A stretch of 64,000 nucleotides of DNA, taken from NCBI GenBank assembly GCA_963734365.1, contig CAVTGV010000008.1, forward strand, positions 310,001 through 374,000, given 5' to 3'. Shown here piece after piece: positions 1 to 9,900 of the stretch. This DNA is from JACVRW01 sp963734365. GTDB lineage: Bacteria > Actinomycetota > Thermoleophilia > Solirubrobacterales > Thermoleophilaceae. Made by a program: the position numbers and the translations under genes. Below the pieces are notes generated by a model, which was not told the origin of the DNA, ran no database searches, and was given only the letters and a program-made list of their open reading frames with translations. Numbering within the stretch: position 1 is the first letter of the stretch; each line of letters opens with the position of its first letter.

Positions 1-2105
1 CGATCTGGCCGGCGGGGAGAACGGCAAGGGGGCCACGATCGCTCCGGCCCCCAACCCGGACCAGGGCTGGGGGAGGGTCAACGCCGGCGCCGCCACCGGT
101 ACCACGCCGCGCCAGTACAGCGACCAGGATCCCGCCAGGAGGTTGACCGTCACGGGGGCGAGCTCGCGGTTCAGCTATGGCGTGGTCAACCCGGCCAGCC
201 GGGTCAAGATCACACTCGCCTGGACCGACGCACCCGGCATCGTCGGCCCGAACGCGGCGCTCGCCAACGATCTCGATCTCGTCGTCTCCGCCGGCGGGCG
301 CAGGTACCTCGGGAACGTGCTGTCCGGCGGCACCTCGAGGGTCGGCGGAACGCGCGACAGTCGCAACAACGTCGAGAGCGTCGTGCTTCCGGCGGGGACC
401 GGCGGGCGCTTCGCGGTGAGCGTGACAGCCGCCAATCTGACGAGTGACGGAGTGCCCAACGTGGGCGGCTCGCCCGATCAGGACTTCGCGCTCGTCGTCT
501 CGAACGTCGCGGCCCAGGCCGCCTCGCCGCACCTCACCGGCGATCGGACGACGCTCTCCGATGCCGCGCCCGGTGGCGACGCTGACGGCGCCCTCGAACC
601 CGGGGAGTCGGTCAAGGTCGGCGAGCGCCTTCGCAACGGCGGCAACGCGCCAGCGACGGGGATCACCGGCAAGCTCGCGGGAGCGGGGGGCCTGACCGTC
701 CAGCAGGGTTCCTCAGCCTTCCCGAACGCGCTGCCGGAGGCCTCGAGCTCGAATCAGACGCCGTACGCGGCGTCGCTTGGCGCCTCCGCGGTATGCGGTG
801 CGGACGTGAGCGCCACCCTCAACATCACGAGCAGCGGCGGTGCGCAGGCGGTGCCGCTCAGCCTCGGCACCGGAGCCGCAGGCCCGGTCACGTCGACATC
901 GTCCGCCGCGGTGCCACGATCGATTCCCGACGACAACGGCAACGGTGTGGAGTCGACCCTGAACGTGCCCGCGTCCGGACGCATCAAGGACGTCGACGTC
1001 GTGATCGGGGGCATCACCCACCCCTGGGTCGGGGACCTTGCTCTCGAGCTCCGTCACCCTGATGGGACCATCGTGGAGCTGGCCCGGCATCCCGGTGGCC
1101 CGGACAACAGCGGCAACAACTTCACCGGCACCGTCTTCGACGACGAGGCCACGACGAACATCTCCCAGGCCAGCCCGCCCTATACCGGCCGATTTCGGCC
1201 GCAGAACGACCAGCTCTCGCGCTTGGACGGCAAGGACAAAAGGGGCACGTGGAGACTCCGGGTCAAGGATCTCTACGAAGGGCAGGCGGGGACGCTGGTC
1301 AGCTGGGGGACGGGCATTCGAGCGGCCGTATGCGACTGGGTCTCTCCGGCCGGGGCCGGGTCGGGCACCGGCGGCGGCCCGGGTGCAGCGCCGGTGCCGG
1401 TCCCGGTCGCCCCGCGCGCACCCTCGTTCGCGGTCGCGCCGGCCGAGCAGCGCCTGGCGGACGCACTGGGTGGACGTCTGACCGTCCTCGGGGCCTGCGC
1501 CGCCGCGTGCCGGGCCACCGCCAAGCTCAGCGTGTCCGGCAAGGTCGCCCGCAGCCTGGGTCTCACGAAGCGACGCACGAGCCGGCCGGTTTCCCTCGGG
1601 ACCGGCTCGGTCCGGCGGCGCTCCGCGGGCCGGCTGAGCTACCGCGTCAGGCTCACGAGACGTGCGCGCTCGGCGTTGCGAGGAGAGGATCGCGTGACCG
1701 TCGGCCTGAGAGTCGCGGTGAGCGTGACCGGTGAGCAGGACGTCAAGCTCAAGCAGTCCGTCGGCCTGCGCAGTACGGCGGGCCTGGGCTCGGTGGCCCG
1801 CAGAGGGGCTGCGGCTGCGGGCCGCCTGCTCGCGCACGTGTCCGCTCGCGGTCGGGCTCTGGCTCGATGCCCGCACGGCTCGAAGGCTCGGACTGAAGGT
1901 CAAGAAGGGCACGAAGCAGGTCCGCGTGGCGAGCAGAAGGGCGACCGTCTCGAGCCGCGGCCGCGTCCTCAGCCTGAAGATGGCTCGCGCGACCCGTGCC
2001 GCAGCAGCTCGGCAGAAGCGGCTCAGCGCGACCCTGAAGGCGGTCGCCGGGCCGAGTGCGGGGCCCACGCGAACGGCCAGCCAAACCCTCGTCCTGCGCC
2101 GCTGA
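1..2105 (+). CDS. Subtilisin-like serine protease, C-terminal part with P-domain (partial, frameshifted)
   Basis: Reading is open from the left edge. The first residues include NPDQGWGRVN, a pattern typical of the end of S8 (subtilase) catalytic domains, so the catalytic Ser region lies outside the window. A beta-sandwich stretch follows. A proprotein-convertase P-domain lies at about 914-1325 (start IPDDNGNG, then WVGDLALELRHPDGT). After a Pro/Gly linker come two Arg-rich repeats, each starting near a Cys pair and containing ARSLGL or ARRLGL. The second repeat is in a different frame: frame 2 carries the protein to about 1765 and frame 3 continues it to the TGA at 2103-2105. Without the shift the frame would run through the downstream tRNA, which is implausible. 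Probably a secreted protease; the frameshift is either a real lesion or a sequencing indel. Confidence 0.75.
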
Positions 2106-2152
2106 GCACTGCGGCCGGCGACCTGGCCGCTGCTACATTCCGAGCGTCTCGC

Positions 2153-2226
2153 GGTGGGCGTAGCTCAGTCGGTAGAGCTCCTGGTTGTGGTCCAGGCGGT
2201 CGCGGGTTCGAGTCCCGTCGCTCACC
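2153..2226 (+). tRNA. tRNA-His (anticodon GTG)
   Basis: The cloverleaf can be drawn by eye. The acceptor stem is GTGGGCG (2154-2160) with CGCTCAC (2219-2225), with the extra 5' G at 2153 opposite C73 at 2226, as expected for tRNA-His. The D-arm is AGCTCAGTCGGTAGAGCT. The anticodon stem is CCTGG/CCAGG with loop TTGTGGT (anticodon GTG at 2187-2189). The T-arm is GCGGG-TTCGAGT-CCCGT. CCA is not encoded. Its 3' 51 bases recur at 17905 and its 3' 45 bases at 57064, which suggests it serves as an integration site. Confidence 0.95.
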
Positions 2227-2230
2227 CTCA
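2180..2230 (+). other. Putative attB/attL core within tRNA-His
   Basis: This 51-bp stretch runs from the anticodon stem to just past the tRNA 3' end. It is repeated exactly at 17905-17955 and, for its first 45 bp, at 57064-57108. A 3'-half tRNA duplicated in direct orientation is the classical footprint of tyrosine-recombinase integration into a tRNA gene. Here the intact gene is at the left end and the partial copies are downstream. Confidence 0.65.
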
Positions 2231-2486
2231 GAAAATGGCTGCACGCGGCGATTTCTGCGTCAGCGCTACGACGACTCCGCTAGGGCCGAGCTACGAATGA
2301 GCTACCAATTTCGTTGGGGCGCAGGGTCGAGCTGGCCTCTGGGCTTGGATCTCCGCGGCCAAGACCTGGCCGAAGGCTAGGAAGTGGAGCTGACCAAGAC
2401 TCAGATTTCACGCGGGCGCGTCGGTATTAGGGGTTCGGCGCTACGGTGCCGGGCATGGAAGCCGAGCGGGACAGAAATGGCGTGAT

Positions 2487-2913
2487 GTGGGCGGAGTCGG
2501 CGCTCAGATCATCACGATCGAGGGCATCGATGGCGAGGCTGTTCACGGCAGTTACGCGTCCGAGGATGCACCCGCCGGCTCAGTCGGCGCAGACGTGTGG
2601 TCTGCGCGTGACTTCGACGAAATGGTGCTGATCTCCGATCCTGAATGGGCGACGCACCGAGTAGTTGTGCCTGGTGCGGACAACGAGGCGGACGCAAGGG
2701 AGCCCTCGGCCGAATAGGCGTTGTCCAGGGAATGCAGTCCATGACGCTCTCGCCAAGGGCGCTGCCAGTGTGTGGGTTGATGTCGTCGCTCCCGACGACC
2801 ACGCCGCCATCGAAAGAGTCCGCATGGTCGTGGGGCACATCGAGCGTGTCGACGCTGACAGCTTTCACGTGAACAACGACGTTCCCGACCGGGGCCAGTT
2901 GCTCCGCGATTGA
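2487..2913 (+). pseudogene. Possible frameshifted small hypothetical gene
   Basis: Frame 3 from 2487 gives a 76-aa acidic sequence with ARDFDEMVLISDPEWATHR. Frame 1 overlaps from 2665 and continues with AVHDALAKGAASVWVDVV to a stop at 2913. The two pieces read as one protein if a base was gained or lost near 2700. No family is recognised. It could equally be chance open frame in GC-rich DNA. Confidence 0.25.
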
Positions 2914-3698
2914 AACGACGAGTACGACCGCGTCTCTCTGGTACGTGCAGCTACCGCGGAACTTCGAGGGTCGTCCGGTTGAGATTCAGATGGGTACGCC
3001 CCCGCTGGAGGGACTAGCCGCAGGAACGAGGTCGAGAGGTGATCGCCGCCGTGCGCCCATGCGGCCGCCAAGCGCGGGTGCTGGTGCGCTTCGGCGATCA
3101 CGCCTTCAAACGCGTCGGGAACGAAATCGGCCGGGCTCGATTCAAAAGTAGCCGCGGAGCAACTCTCATTAATCATCAAGCACGCAGAGGTGACAGTCGG
3201 ACCGCCGTCGTGGGCTGGTCGCGCGACCAGTTTCCTCTATCTCGTCGTCGGCGACGCCTGTTTCCCCCTAGACGCCAACGAACGGGATCGCGACAGCTCG
3301 TCGCGACCACTTGCCTAATGCGCGGCAGGCCGAGGAGGCAGCGCCACGCGCGCGCTGTCCCCAAATTGGCATCTCTTTCCGGCTCGGCATGGCATTCGCG
3401 GCAGTGGCCGCTGGGCGGGTCCTGGACGTTGTGACGATGCGCCATGTCCGCCCACGGGCCGGTGGTCGGGGGCGCAGGGCGGATCTCGTCGGCAGAGATC
3501 GGCGGCGACGGTGGCATGTAATGGAGGCGAAGAGCCGGAGCTACGGCTTGACGAGAGCGGTGATTCGCGTGGCCAAGGACCAGGCGACCTCAACGGGGTG
3601 TGCCCTGACGTCAGAAGGACTGTCCGTGGACACCGTATCCGGGTGCCTGACGGATCTATCCGAGTCGTGCATTTACGTGCTTCTGGTGGTGGCGAGGG

Positions 3699-3893
3699 TT
3701 GAGCGATGCGGATCGAGCCTTGGCGATAAAGCTGGCGGGATTAGCGGATGTAGTCATCATCGCCATCGTCGGCAAGGCGTTGGGCGCATTCGGTAAGGAG
3801 CTCGCCCTTGGACTAACCGTGCTAGTCGGGTTTGCGGCCTGGGGAGCGCTGCTGACTTCGATGCTCCTGTGCGAGCCGCAGCTAGAGCTTTAA
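3699..3893 (+). CDS. Small hypothetical membrane protein
   Basis: A 64-aa frame opening with TTG. It contains two hydrophobic stretches, LADVVIIAIVGKALGAF and a longer one (LALGLTVLVGFAAWGALL), separated by a short charged GKE segment. This would make a two-helix membrane protein with a short acidic tail. No family is recognised and no strong ribosome-binding site is visible. It is the most protein-like frame in the otherwise poorly coding DNA between tRNA-His and the polyprenyl synthetase. Confidence 0.3.
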   Translation: MSDADRALAIKLAGLADVVIIAIVGKALGAFGKELALGLTVLVGFAAWGALLTSMLLCEPQLEL

Positions 3894-4066
3894 CCGTTAA
3901 GGGTATTTTCCTAAAGTAGGTCAGCCGAAAGCAAGCAGCCTCACCACGGAGGGCTCGACGCGAAGCCCTGGCGGGTGAAGTTGAGGTCGAGGATGCCGCC
4001 CGCGAGCGCGACGGCGACGTCCACCGCCAGCGTCAATTGCGCTTAGCGCGGGTGTATGGTCGCGCA

Positions 4067-5149
4067 ATGGCCTCCGCGCAACCGCACGCGGACACTCCGG
4101 AGTTCCGCGAGCGCCTCTGTCGCACGCTCGTCGAGGGCCTGCTCGAGGAGGTCGAGCTGCACCTGATCGAGGTGCGCTCGGCGCAGTTCCTCGCGAATCA
4201 TCCGTGGCCACCCGGCAAGCGGCTCAGGCCGATGGTCTTCCTGCTCTCGAACCTCTCGATCCAGGCCGCCGACCCAGGGGCGCCGAGCGCGAATGGTCGC
4301 GAGTCGCGCCTCGCGGCCGCGATCGAGCTGCTGCACGAGGCGTCGCTCGTCCACGACGACATCGTCGACCGCAGCCCCACCCGCCGCGGCCTCCCGAGCG
4401 TGCACACCGCGAACGGCGACGGCATGGCGGTCCTGATCGGCGACTACATGGTCTTCCGCGGCATGAAGCTGATCCTCGACTCCGCGACCTCGCTCCAGGA
4501 CGTAGCGCTCGCGCGCGAGCTGACCGACACCGGGCTGAGCATCGCCCACGGCGAGATCGACCAGCTCCACCGCCGCCTCAACCGCGACGACGCGCGGATC
4601 GGCCTCGACGAGTACCTGGACGTGATCTCGCACAAGACGGCGGGCTTCTTCGCCGGCTGCGCGGAGGCCGGCGCCGCGCTGGCCGGCGCGCCCGCGCCGC
4701 TGCGTCGCCACTACCGCCGCTTCGGCATGAACCTGGGCCTCGCGTTCCAGATGGTCGACGACGTGATGGACGTCTTCGGCGACTCCGACAAGGCGCGCAA
4801 GACGCTGCGCAACGACCTGGCCGAGGGCACCGTGACGCTGCCGGTGATCCACGCCTACGAGGCGTTTCCGACCGACGTGACCCTGCTCAAGTTCAGCAGC
4901 GGCGAGACGCTGAGCGAGCGCGAGCGCACGTCGCTCTACCGGCTCCTGCGCGACGAAGAGATCCTTCGCCGCTGCGCCGACACCGTGCGCAGGTACGCGA
5001 GCCTCGCCGAACGCGAGCTGGAAGCGATGCCCGCGAACATCTTTCGTATGGGGCTCGCGGACCTGCTCGCCTATGTGACGCGCTGCTCGTGGGGCGGCCT
5101 CGAGGACGCGCTGGGCGAGCCGCCCGCCGGAGCCGGGACCGATGGCTGA
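4067..5149 (+). CDS. Polyprenyl synthetase family protein
   Basis: A 360-aa trans-isoprenyl diphosphate synthase, which condenses isopentenyl diphosphate onto an allylic diphosphate. It has the first Asp-rich motif LVHDDIVDRSPTRRG (Asp 97-98 in the chosen frame), the second Asp-rich motif QMVDDVMDVFGD (Asp 231-232), and the N-terminal GKRLRPM block. ATG at 4067 is chosen over an upstream in-frame TTG at 4037 because the intervening residues add nothing family-like. The motifs allow C15-C40 products and the chain length cannot be read from sequence. The stop overlaps the start of the following 77-aa gene, so the two are probably co-transcribed. Confidence 0.9.
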   Translation: MASAQPHADTPEFRERLCRTLVEGLLEEVELHLIEVRSAQFLANHPWPPGKRLRPMVFLLSNLSIQAADPGAPSANGRESRLAAAIELLHEASLVHDDIVDRSPTRRGLPSVHTANGDGMAVLIGDYMVFRGMKLILDSATSLQDVALARELTDTGLSIAHGEIDQLHRRLNRDDARIGLDEYLDVISHKTAGFFAGCAEAGAALAGAPAPLRRHYRRFGMNLGLAFQMVDDVMDVFGDSDKARKTLRNDLAEGTVTLPVIHAYEAFPTDVTLLKFSSGETLSERERTSLYRLLRDEEILRRCADTVRRYASLAERELEAMPANIFRMGLADLLAYVTRCSWGGLEDALGEPPAGAGTDG

Positions 5150-5375
5150 CGGCGATCAGCAGCGCCTCGCTCACGCGCGCGAAGCCCTGGAGCGCCACAG
5201 GGACGAGCTGATGCGCACCTACGGCGCGATCGGAGCAGGCGTCGGTGCGGGCGCCCGCGACGGCTACGCGATCGTGCTGTACCTGGCGGAGCCGAGGCCG
5301 GTGCCGGACGACGCGTCCGTGGACGGGGTGCCGATCCGCTTCGAAGTGACCGGCCGGCCGAGGGCCGAGGCGTAG
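5142..5375 (+). CDS. Small pro-domain-like protein preceding a trypsin-like peptidase
   Basis: A 77-aa protein whose ATG overlaps the end of the polyprenyl synthetase gene by 8 bp; the peptidase gene follows 9 bp after its stop. After a short charged N-terminal helix it reads GAGVGAGARDGYAIVLYLAE, then VDGVPIRFEVTGRP. This resembles the strand pattern of the N-terminal region of the next protein (VMGAGFGRR, ALVVYVASKIP, ESIAVDVVPTG). The relation is by-eye similarity only. It could be a separate pro-segment, inhibitor or chaperone for the peptidase, or a truncated duplicate. Confidence 0.55.
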   Translation: MADGDQQRLAHAREALERHRDELMRTYGAIGAGVGAGARDGYAIVLYLAEPRPVPDDASVDGVPIRFEVTGRPRAEA

Positions 5376-5384
5376 GGAGGAGCC

Positions 5385-6893
5385 GTGGCCGAACCTGATC
5401 GCGAGTCCGTGCAGTTCCCGCGCGAGCGAGTGCTCGCCGGCGCCGCCAAGGAGCGCCACATGGGGGCGTTCCTCGACGACCGCAACGTGATGGGCGCCGG
5501 GTTCGGGCGCCGGATCGCGCACGACCAGCTCACCGACGAGCCGGCTCTGGTTGTGTACGTGGCGAGCAAGATCCCGCTCGATCTCCTGCCGCCGAGCCGC
5601 CACCTCCCTCGGCGGGTGTTCGTGGGGGATGAGTCGATCGCGGTCGACGTCGTCCCCACGGGCCCGATCTACACGCAGGCCGCGCCGCTCAGGATGCGCG
5701 AGCGGCCCGCCACCGCGGGGCTGAGCATCGGCCACCCACGGGTCAGCGCGGGCACGCTCGGCTGCGTCGTGATCGACGAGACGGACGGGAGTCGATGCAT
5801 CATCAGCAACAACCACGTGTTCGCGAACTCGAACGACGCCAAGCTGTTCGACCCGATCGTGCAGCCCGCAGCGCGCGACGGAGGCAAGGACCCGGACGAC
5901 GTGGTCGCGACGCTGAAGCGCTTCCAGACGGTCACGCCATTCGGCAACAAGGTCGACTGCGCGCTGGCCGAGATCAGCGAGGCCGGCGCGGCCGTCGTCG
6001 ATAGCGTCCACGCAGGGCGGATCGACCCCCCCAGCCCCGCGCACCCCGCCGTCGGACTGCTGTTTGCGGGCGGCTGCAACCGCGCGTTCATGAACCCGAT
6101 CGACGACGTGCTGAGCGTGCTCGAGTCGACGCTTCCCGCGGGCCCGGGCTCGACCGTCTCCGCGGAGATCGGCATGCACGTCGAGAAGGTCGGGCGCACG
6201 ACGGAGTACACGACGTCCGAGATCCTCGAGATCGACGTGACCGTCACGGTCGACGGCTACAAGTTCGGACCCGGCGTCTTTGACGGTCAGATCGCGACCG
6301 CCTGGCTGTCGTCCAGCGGCGACTCCGGCTCGATCGTCTGCCGCGGCGGCGCGGGCGGGAGGCAGGACCGCTGCGCCGAGTGCTTCTCGCTGGTGACCGC
6401 GGAGAGCATCCTCGGCTTCGACCTCTCGCGCGAGGGGACCGAGGCGAAGAACGTGCGCGACAACTTCCTGCAGCACACCCTGATCGGGCGCTACCTGATC
6501 GAGGTCTTCTACCTCAACGAGGTGGAGATGCGGGAGCGGGTGGAGGAGGCAAGCATCGGCGAGGAGGACCGCGAGCTCGCGCGCCAGCTCTTCCGCGAGC
6601 ACGCTGCCGACCTGCGGCGCGCTTTCCTCGACCAGGACCAGAGCCTCCACCTCACGAACGACCACCTGGCGGAGGCGGCGCGCTCACTCGAGCGGGCGGA
6701 GAAGTTCATGCGTCCAGACGAGAAACAGGCAGCGCACCAGGCGCTGGACCTCGCGCACCGGGCGGTGGGGATGAACGTGACGCAGGCGATGGCGTTCCTG
6801 AACAGGCGCGACCTGCTGGGCGTCGTCCGCTCGATTGTTGAGCAGGTGGAGTTCCTGGAGACGCCGCCGCCGGACGTCATGCCGCTCGTGTAG
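5385..6893 (+). CDS. Trypsin-like serine peptidase with C-terminal helical region
   Basis: A 502-aa protein with a complete chymotrypsin-fold triad by motif: His144 in ISNNHVFAN, Asp191 in NKVDCALAEI and Ser314 in SSGDSGSIV. The N-terminal 100 residues look like a pro-region with GAGFG and an alternating hydrophobic pattern. Residues from about 375 onward are charged and helical, possibly a coiled coil or oligomerisation arm. No signal peptide is visible, so action may be cytoplasmic. GTG at 5385 follows a GGGAGGA ribosome-binding site. It converges with the large 1362-aa gene, with only 21 bp between the stops. Confidence 0.75.
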   Translation: MAEPDRESVQFPRERVLAGAAKERHMGAFLDDRNVMGAGFGRRIAHDQLTDEPALVVYVASKIPLDLLPPSRHLPRRVFVGDESIAVDVVPTGPIYTQAAPLRMRERPATAGLSIGHPRVSAGTLGCVVIDETDGSRCIISNNHVFANSNDAKLFDPIVQPAARDGGKDPDDVVATLKRFQTVTPFGNKVDCALAEISEAGAAVVDSVHAGRIDPPSPAHPAVGLLFAGGCNRAFMNPIDDVLSVLESTLPAGPGSTVSAEIGMHVEKVGRTTEYTTSEILEIDVTVTVDGYKFGPGVFDGQIATAWLSSSGDSGSIVCRGGAGGRQDRCAECFSLVTAESILGFDLSREGTEAKNVRDNFLQHTLIGRYLIEVFYLNEVEMRERVEEASIGEEDRELARQLFREHAADLRRAFLDQDQSLHLTNDHLAEAARSLERAEKFMRPDEKQAAHQALDLAHRAVGMNVTQAMAFLNRRDLLGVVRSIVEQVEFLETPPPDVMPLV

Positions 6894-6914
6894 TCGCCCC
6901 TGCCGGGACCCTCC

Positions 6915-9900
6915 CTAGAGCACCAGCGTCTCGGCGAACACGAGCCGGCGCGTGGCACCATGCCCCGGCTCGAACAGCTCGTACTCCCTCACCACGAGGC
7001 GGTATAGCCCCGGTGCGTGGTTCGGCGGGACGCGCACCTGGCCGGTCCACCGCAGCGTCTCGTGACCGTCCACCGGACCGGCCGTGACCGTCACGCCGGG
7101 ATCGTCCGTCTTGCTCCACCCGAGCTCGCCCTGCGTGCCGGGAAGCCGCTCCTCCACCGTCACCTCCGTGGCGCTGCCCCGATCGCCGCCTGGGCCTGTG
7201 TCGAACGTGCGTCCCATGACCGAGACGTCGACGGTGCCCGCGCCGGCGGGACCGCGCACGAGCGTGACCGACCGCTCGGGCGCGAGCTGGGCGTACTCCG
7301 CCAGCACCACGCGCGAGATCTCGACGCCAGCCAGCGAGTGCGGCTGCCAGCGCGCGAGGGCGAGCCGCACGAAGGGCGTGTAGGCGTCACCGGCGTCGAT
7401 CTCGATGTCGCAGAACCACAGCCCCCGCTCCTCGTCGTACTCGACCGCGTGCCCGACGACCGACACGCGCGGGTCGTCGCCGGTGTTGACGAGCTCCTCG
7501 AGGCCGAGCCCCGAGGCGGCGTCCTTGGCACGCGGGAAGTGCTCGGCCGACGGACCGGCCGGGGTCGGCGGCGTCGCCCAGATCGGGTCGCGCCCCCAGC
7601 GCGAGACGAAGCCCAGCATCGGCTCCGGCGGATCGTGGTTCCAGTCCGGCCACAGCACGACGCCGAGCAGCTCGCCGACGCCGGACGAGAACCAGGGCCG
7701 GTCGAGGTACACGCGGAGCCCGCTTCCGCGCCGGCGGCTGACGTGCACCTGCGGGTCGCCGCGGGCGCCGCCGCGCTCCCACCCGAACGTCGGCACCACG
7801 TACAGAACGCGCGGGGCGGCGGGCCGCGCGCTGCTCGGCACGTGTACCTCGATCTCCGCCCCCGAGCGGCTTACGTTCTCGGGCTTGTCGGCAAGCGCGG
7901 GCGCGAAGTACTCGCGGAAGCGCGAGGTGGCCACGCCGCGATAGCGGATTAGACGGTGCCGGGTATCGCCGAACTCGTGTCGCGACAGGAACTCGCGCCC
8001 CGACTCGTCGTCCGGCAAGGGCGCGATCAGCCGCACGAGGTCGAGCGACTCGTCGTACTCGCCCGCCGCAACGACGTCCACGGGCGCGGGCTGGGAGGGG
8101 GGCGGGGTGTCGCGCGCCAGGTGGATCGGCACCTCGAGCACGTGCGCGCTCGCCGCGACATTCGGGTGCGGGGCCGCGTCCTCGAGCCGGTCGACCGAAT
8201 CGGTCCACGCGGCGAGCAGGTCGAGGCGATCGCTGCTCGCGCCGTGAACGAGCAGCTCGCCGCCGAGCCACGCGAACGTCGACCCGAGGGCGCGGCGGGC
8301 CTCCAGCCGTAGCACGGCGGGCGCCCGGATGGGCCGCTGGACGGCGTGCACGAGCTCCACGTCGCGGCCCGGCGAGATCGACCACACCCTGCCCGCGGCG
8401 GCGGCCGCGGCGTGCAGCTCGATGGCCGCGGCGTCACCGCCTTCGGCCAGCCGCTCGACGACCCAGCGGCGCAGCGCGAACTCGTCTAGGCGATCGGGCG
8501 GCGGCTGGCAGCTCAGGCGCACGCGCGCGCGGCCGGCCTTCGGCAGCAGGAGCGACAGCACGCGCGCGGCGGACTGCCATCTCGGCGGCCCGTCGCCCTC
8601 GTCGAGCCGCAGCCGGAACGTGTCGACCTCGGGCCACGAGTCGGGCGACCCGAACGGCACAGCGACGAGCGCCTCGGGGTCGTCGGGAGGCCCGAACTGC
8701 GTCGCGAGGGTGTCGTCGTCGCTCGCCGTCGCGAAGACGCCGCCCTGGGCGCCGGGCGCGCCTGCGACGACCACCGCCGCGGCGAGCGGGTCGGGCAGGT
8801 ACGGCACCACGAGCCGCTCCTCGCGGTTGATCACGTACCTGCCCGCCGGCGTGTCGTCCTCGCTCACCCGCTGGGTCAGCTTCGAGCCGTCGCTCAGCAG
8901 CACCTCGCGGTCGGAGAGCTTGCCCTTCTCCTTGCGCGCGGCCTGGTACGCGGCCTGGACGTTCTGCCCCGTGCCGATCGCGTCGTCGAACATGCCGTGC
9001 TGCTCGGCCATTAGCTGCGACACCTTCGGCGGCACGACGTGGCGCTCGCAGGCGGCCTGGTAGCCCTCGTGCGCAGCCGCCCACTGCGCGGGGGTGAGGT
9101 CGAAGTCGCTGCGGATCACGAGCCGCGCGAGCGACTCCCCCTCGCGCACCGTCGCGCGCGCCACCAACTCCGGCGAGCCGACCGGCTCGAAGCGCAGGTA
9201 GGGCTGGCTCTCGCCCGACGCCGGAAGCACCAGCCCGTCGACCGCGGACACCACCTGGGTGGCCTCGTCCATCGACAGGCTGTTTCCGGCCAGGTCGACG
9301 ACGCGCAGGCGCATCCGGTACGCCTCCCCGAAGCGCAGCCGCGGGAGCGTCCCGGGCTCGACGGCCGTGGAGGCCTCTAGCTGCACGCCGTCTGCGATCG
9401 GCTCGTTCACGATCCACTGCGGCTGGGTCTCCGGGATGGCGTCGTCGGGAGCGCGCCCGTCGCGGCTGATCGCCTTGCCCGGCCGCGGCGCCGCGAGGCT
9501 CCAGCCCTGCCAGCGGCACAGCACCTCGTGCACGTACAGCACGGAGTCGTGCGGCGGCTCCTCGCGAGCGGCCGTCGGCCGCTGCGTAACCGCGCGCTGG
9601 AGGAACCCCTCGTCAGCCACGAGCGCTATCGACGGCCCATCCGGGACGGTGTACGTGGCACGGCGCGCGTGCAGCGACCGCCATGTGCCGGTGCGGTCCT
9701 CGAACACGTCGAGGCGGTAGCCGCGCGCGACGTCATCCGAGAAGAACGGCCTGACGGGTGCGCCCGGCACGCCCGCGTTGTGCTGCACGGCCACCGCCTT
9801 GTACACGCGGTGCGCCGTGCCGGGCCCGGAGAGCCCGATGCCGGCCGTGCGCAGCGCGGCGAGCGGCTCCTGCCGGCCGCCGTCGCCGGCCGGCCGCGCC

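Larger units (their letters stand above)
2381..4066. other. Poorly coding stretch downstream of tRNA-His
   Basis: No gene here can be assigned with confidence. Two protein-like runs in different plus-strand frames, 2487-2717 and 2665-2913 (the latter ending ADSFHVNNDVPDRGQLLRD), could be one frameshifted small gene. A short membrane-protein-like frame lies at 3699-3893. Composition between 3890 and 3920 is locally AT-richer than its surroundings. The position directly after the tRNA fits the remains of an inserted element. Confidence 0.4.

Noticed and set aside
713..2068. Long minus-strand frame opposite the protease
   Set aside because: Antisense shadow of GC-rich coding sequence: Arg/Ala/Gly-rich with no domains.
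4893..6665. 590-aa minus-strand frame opposite the peptidase
   Set aside because: Shadow of the real plus-strand genes, which carry a full catalytic triad and polyprenyl synthetase motifs.
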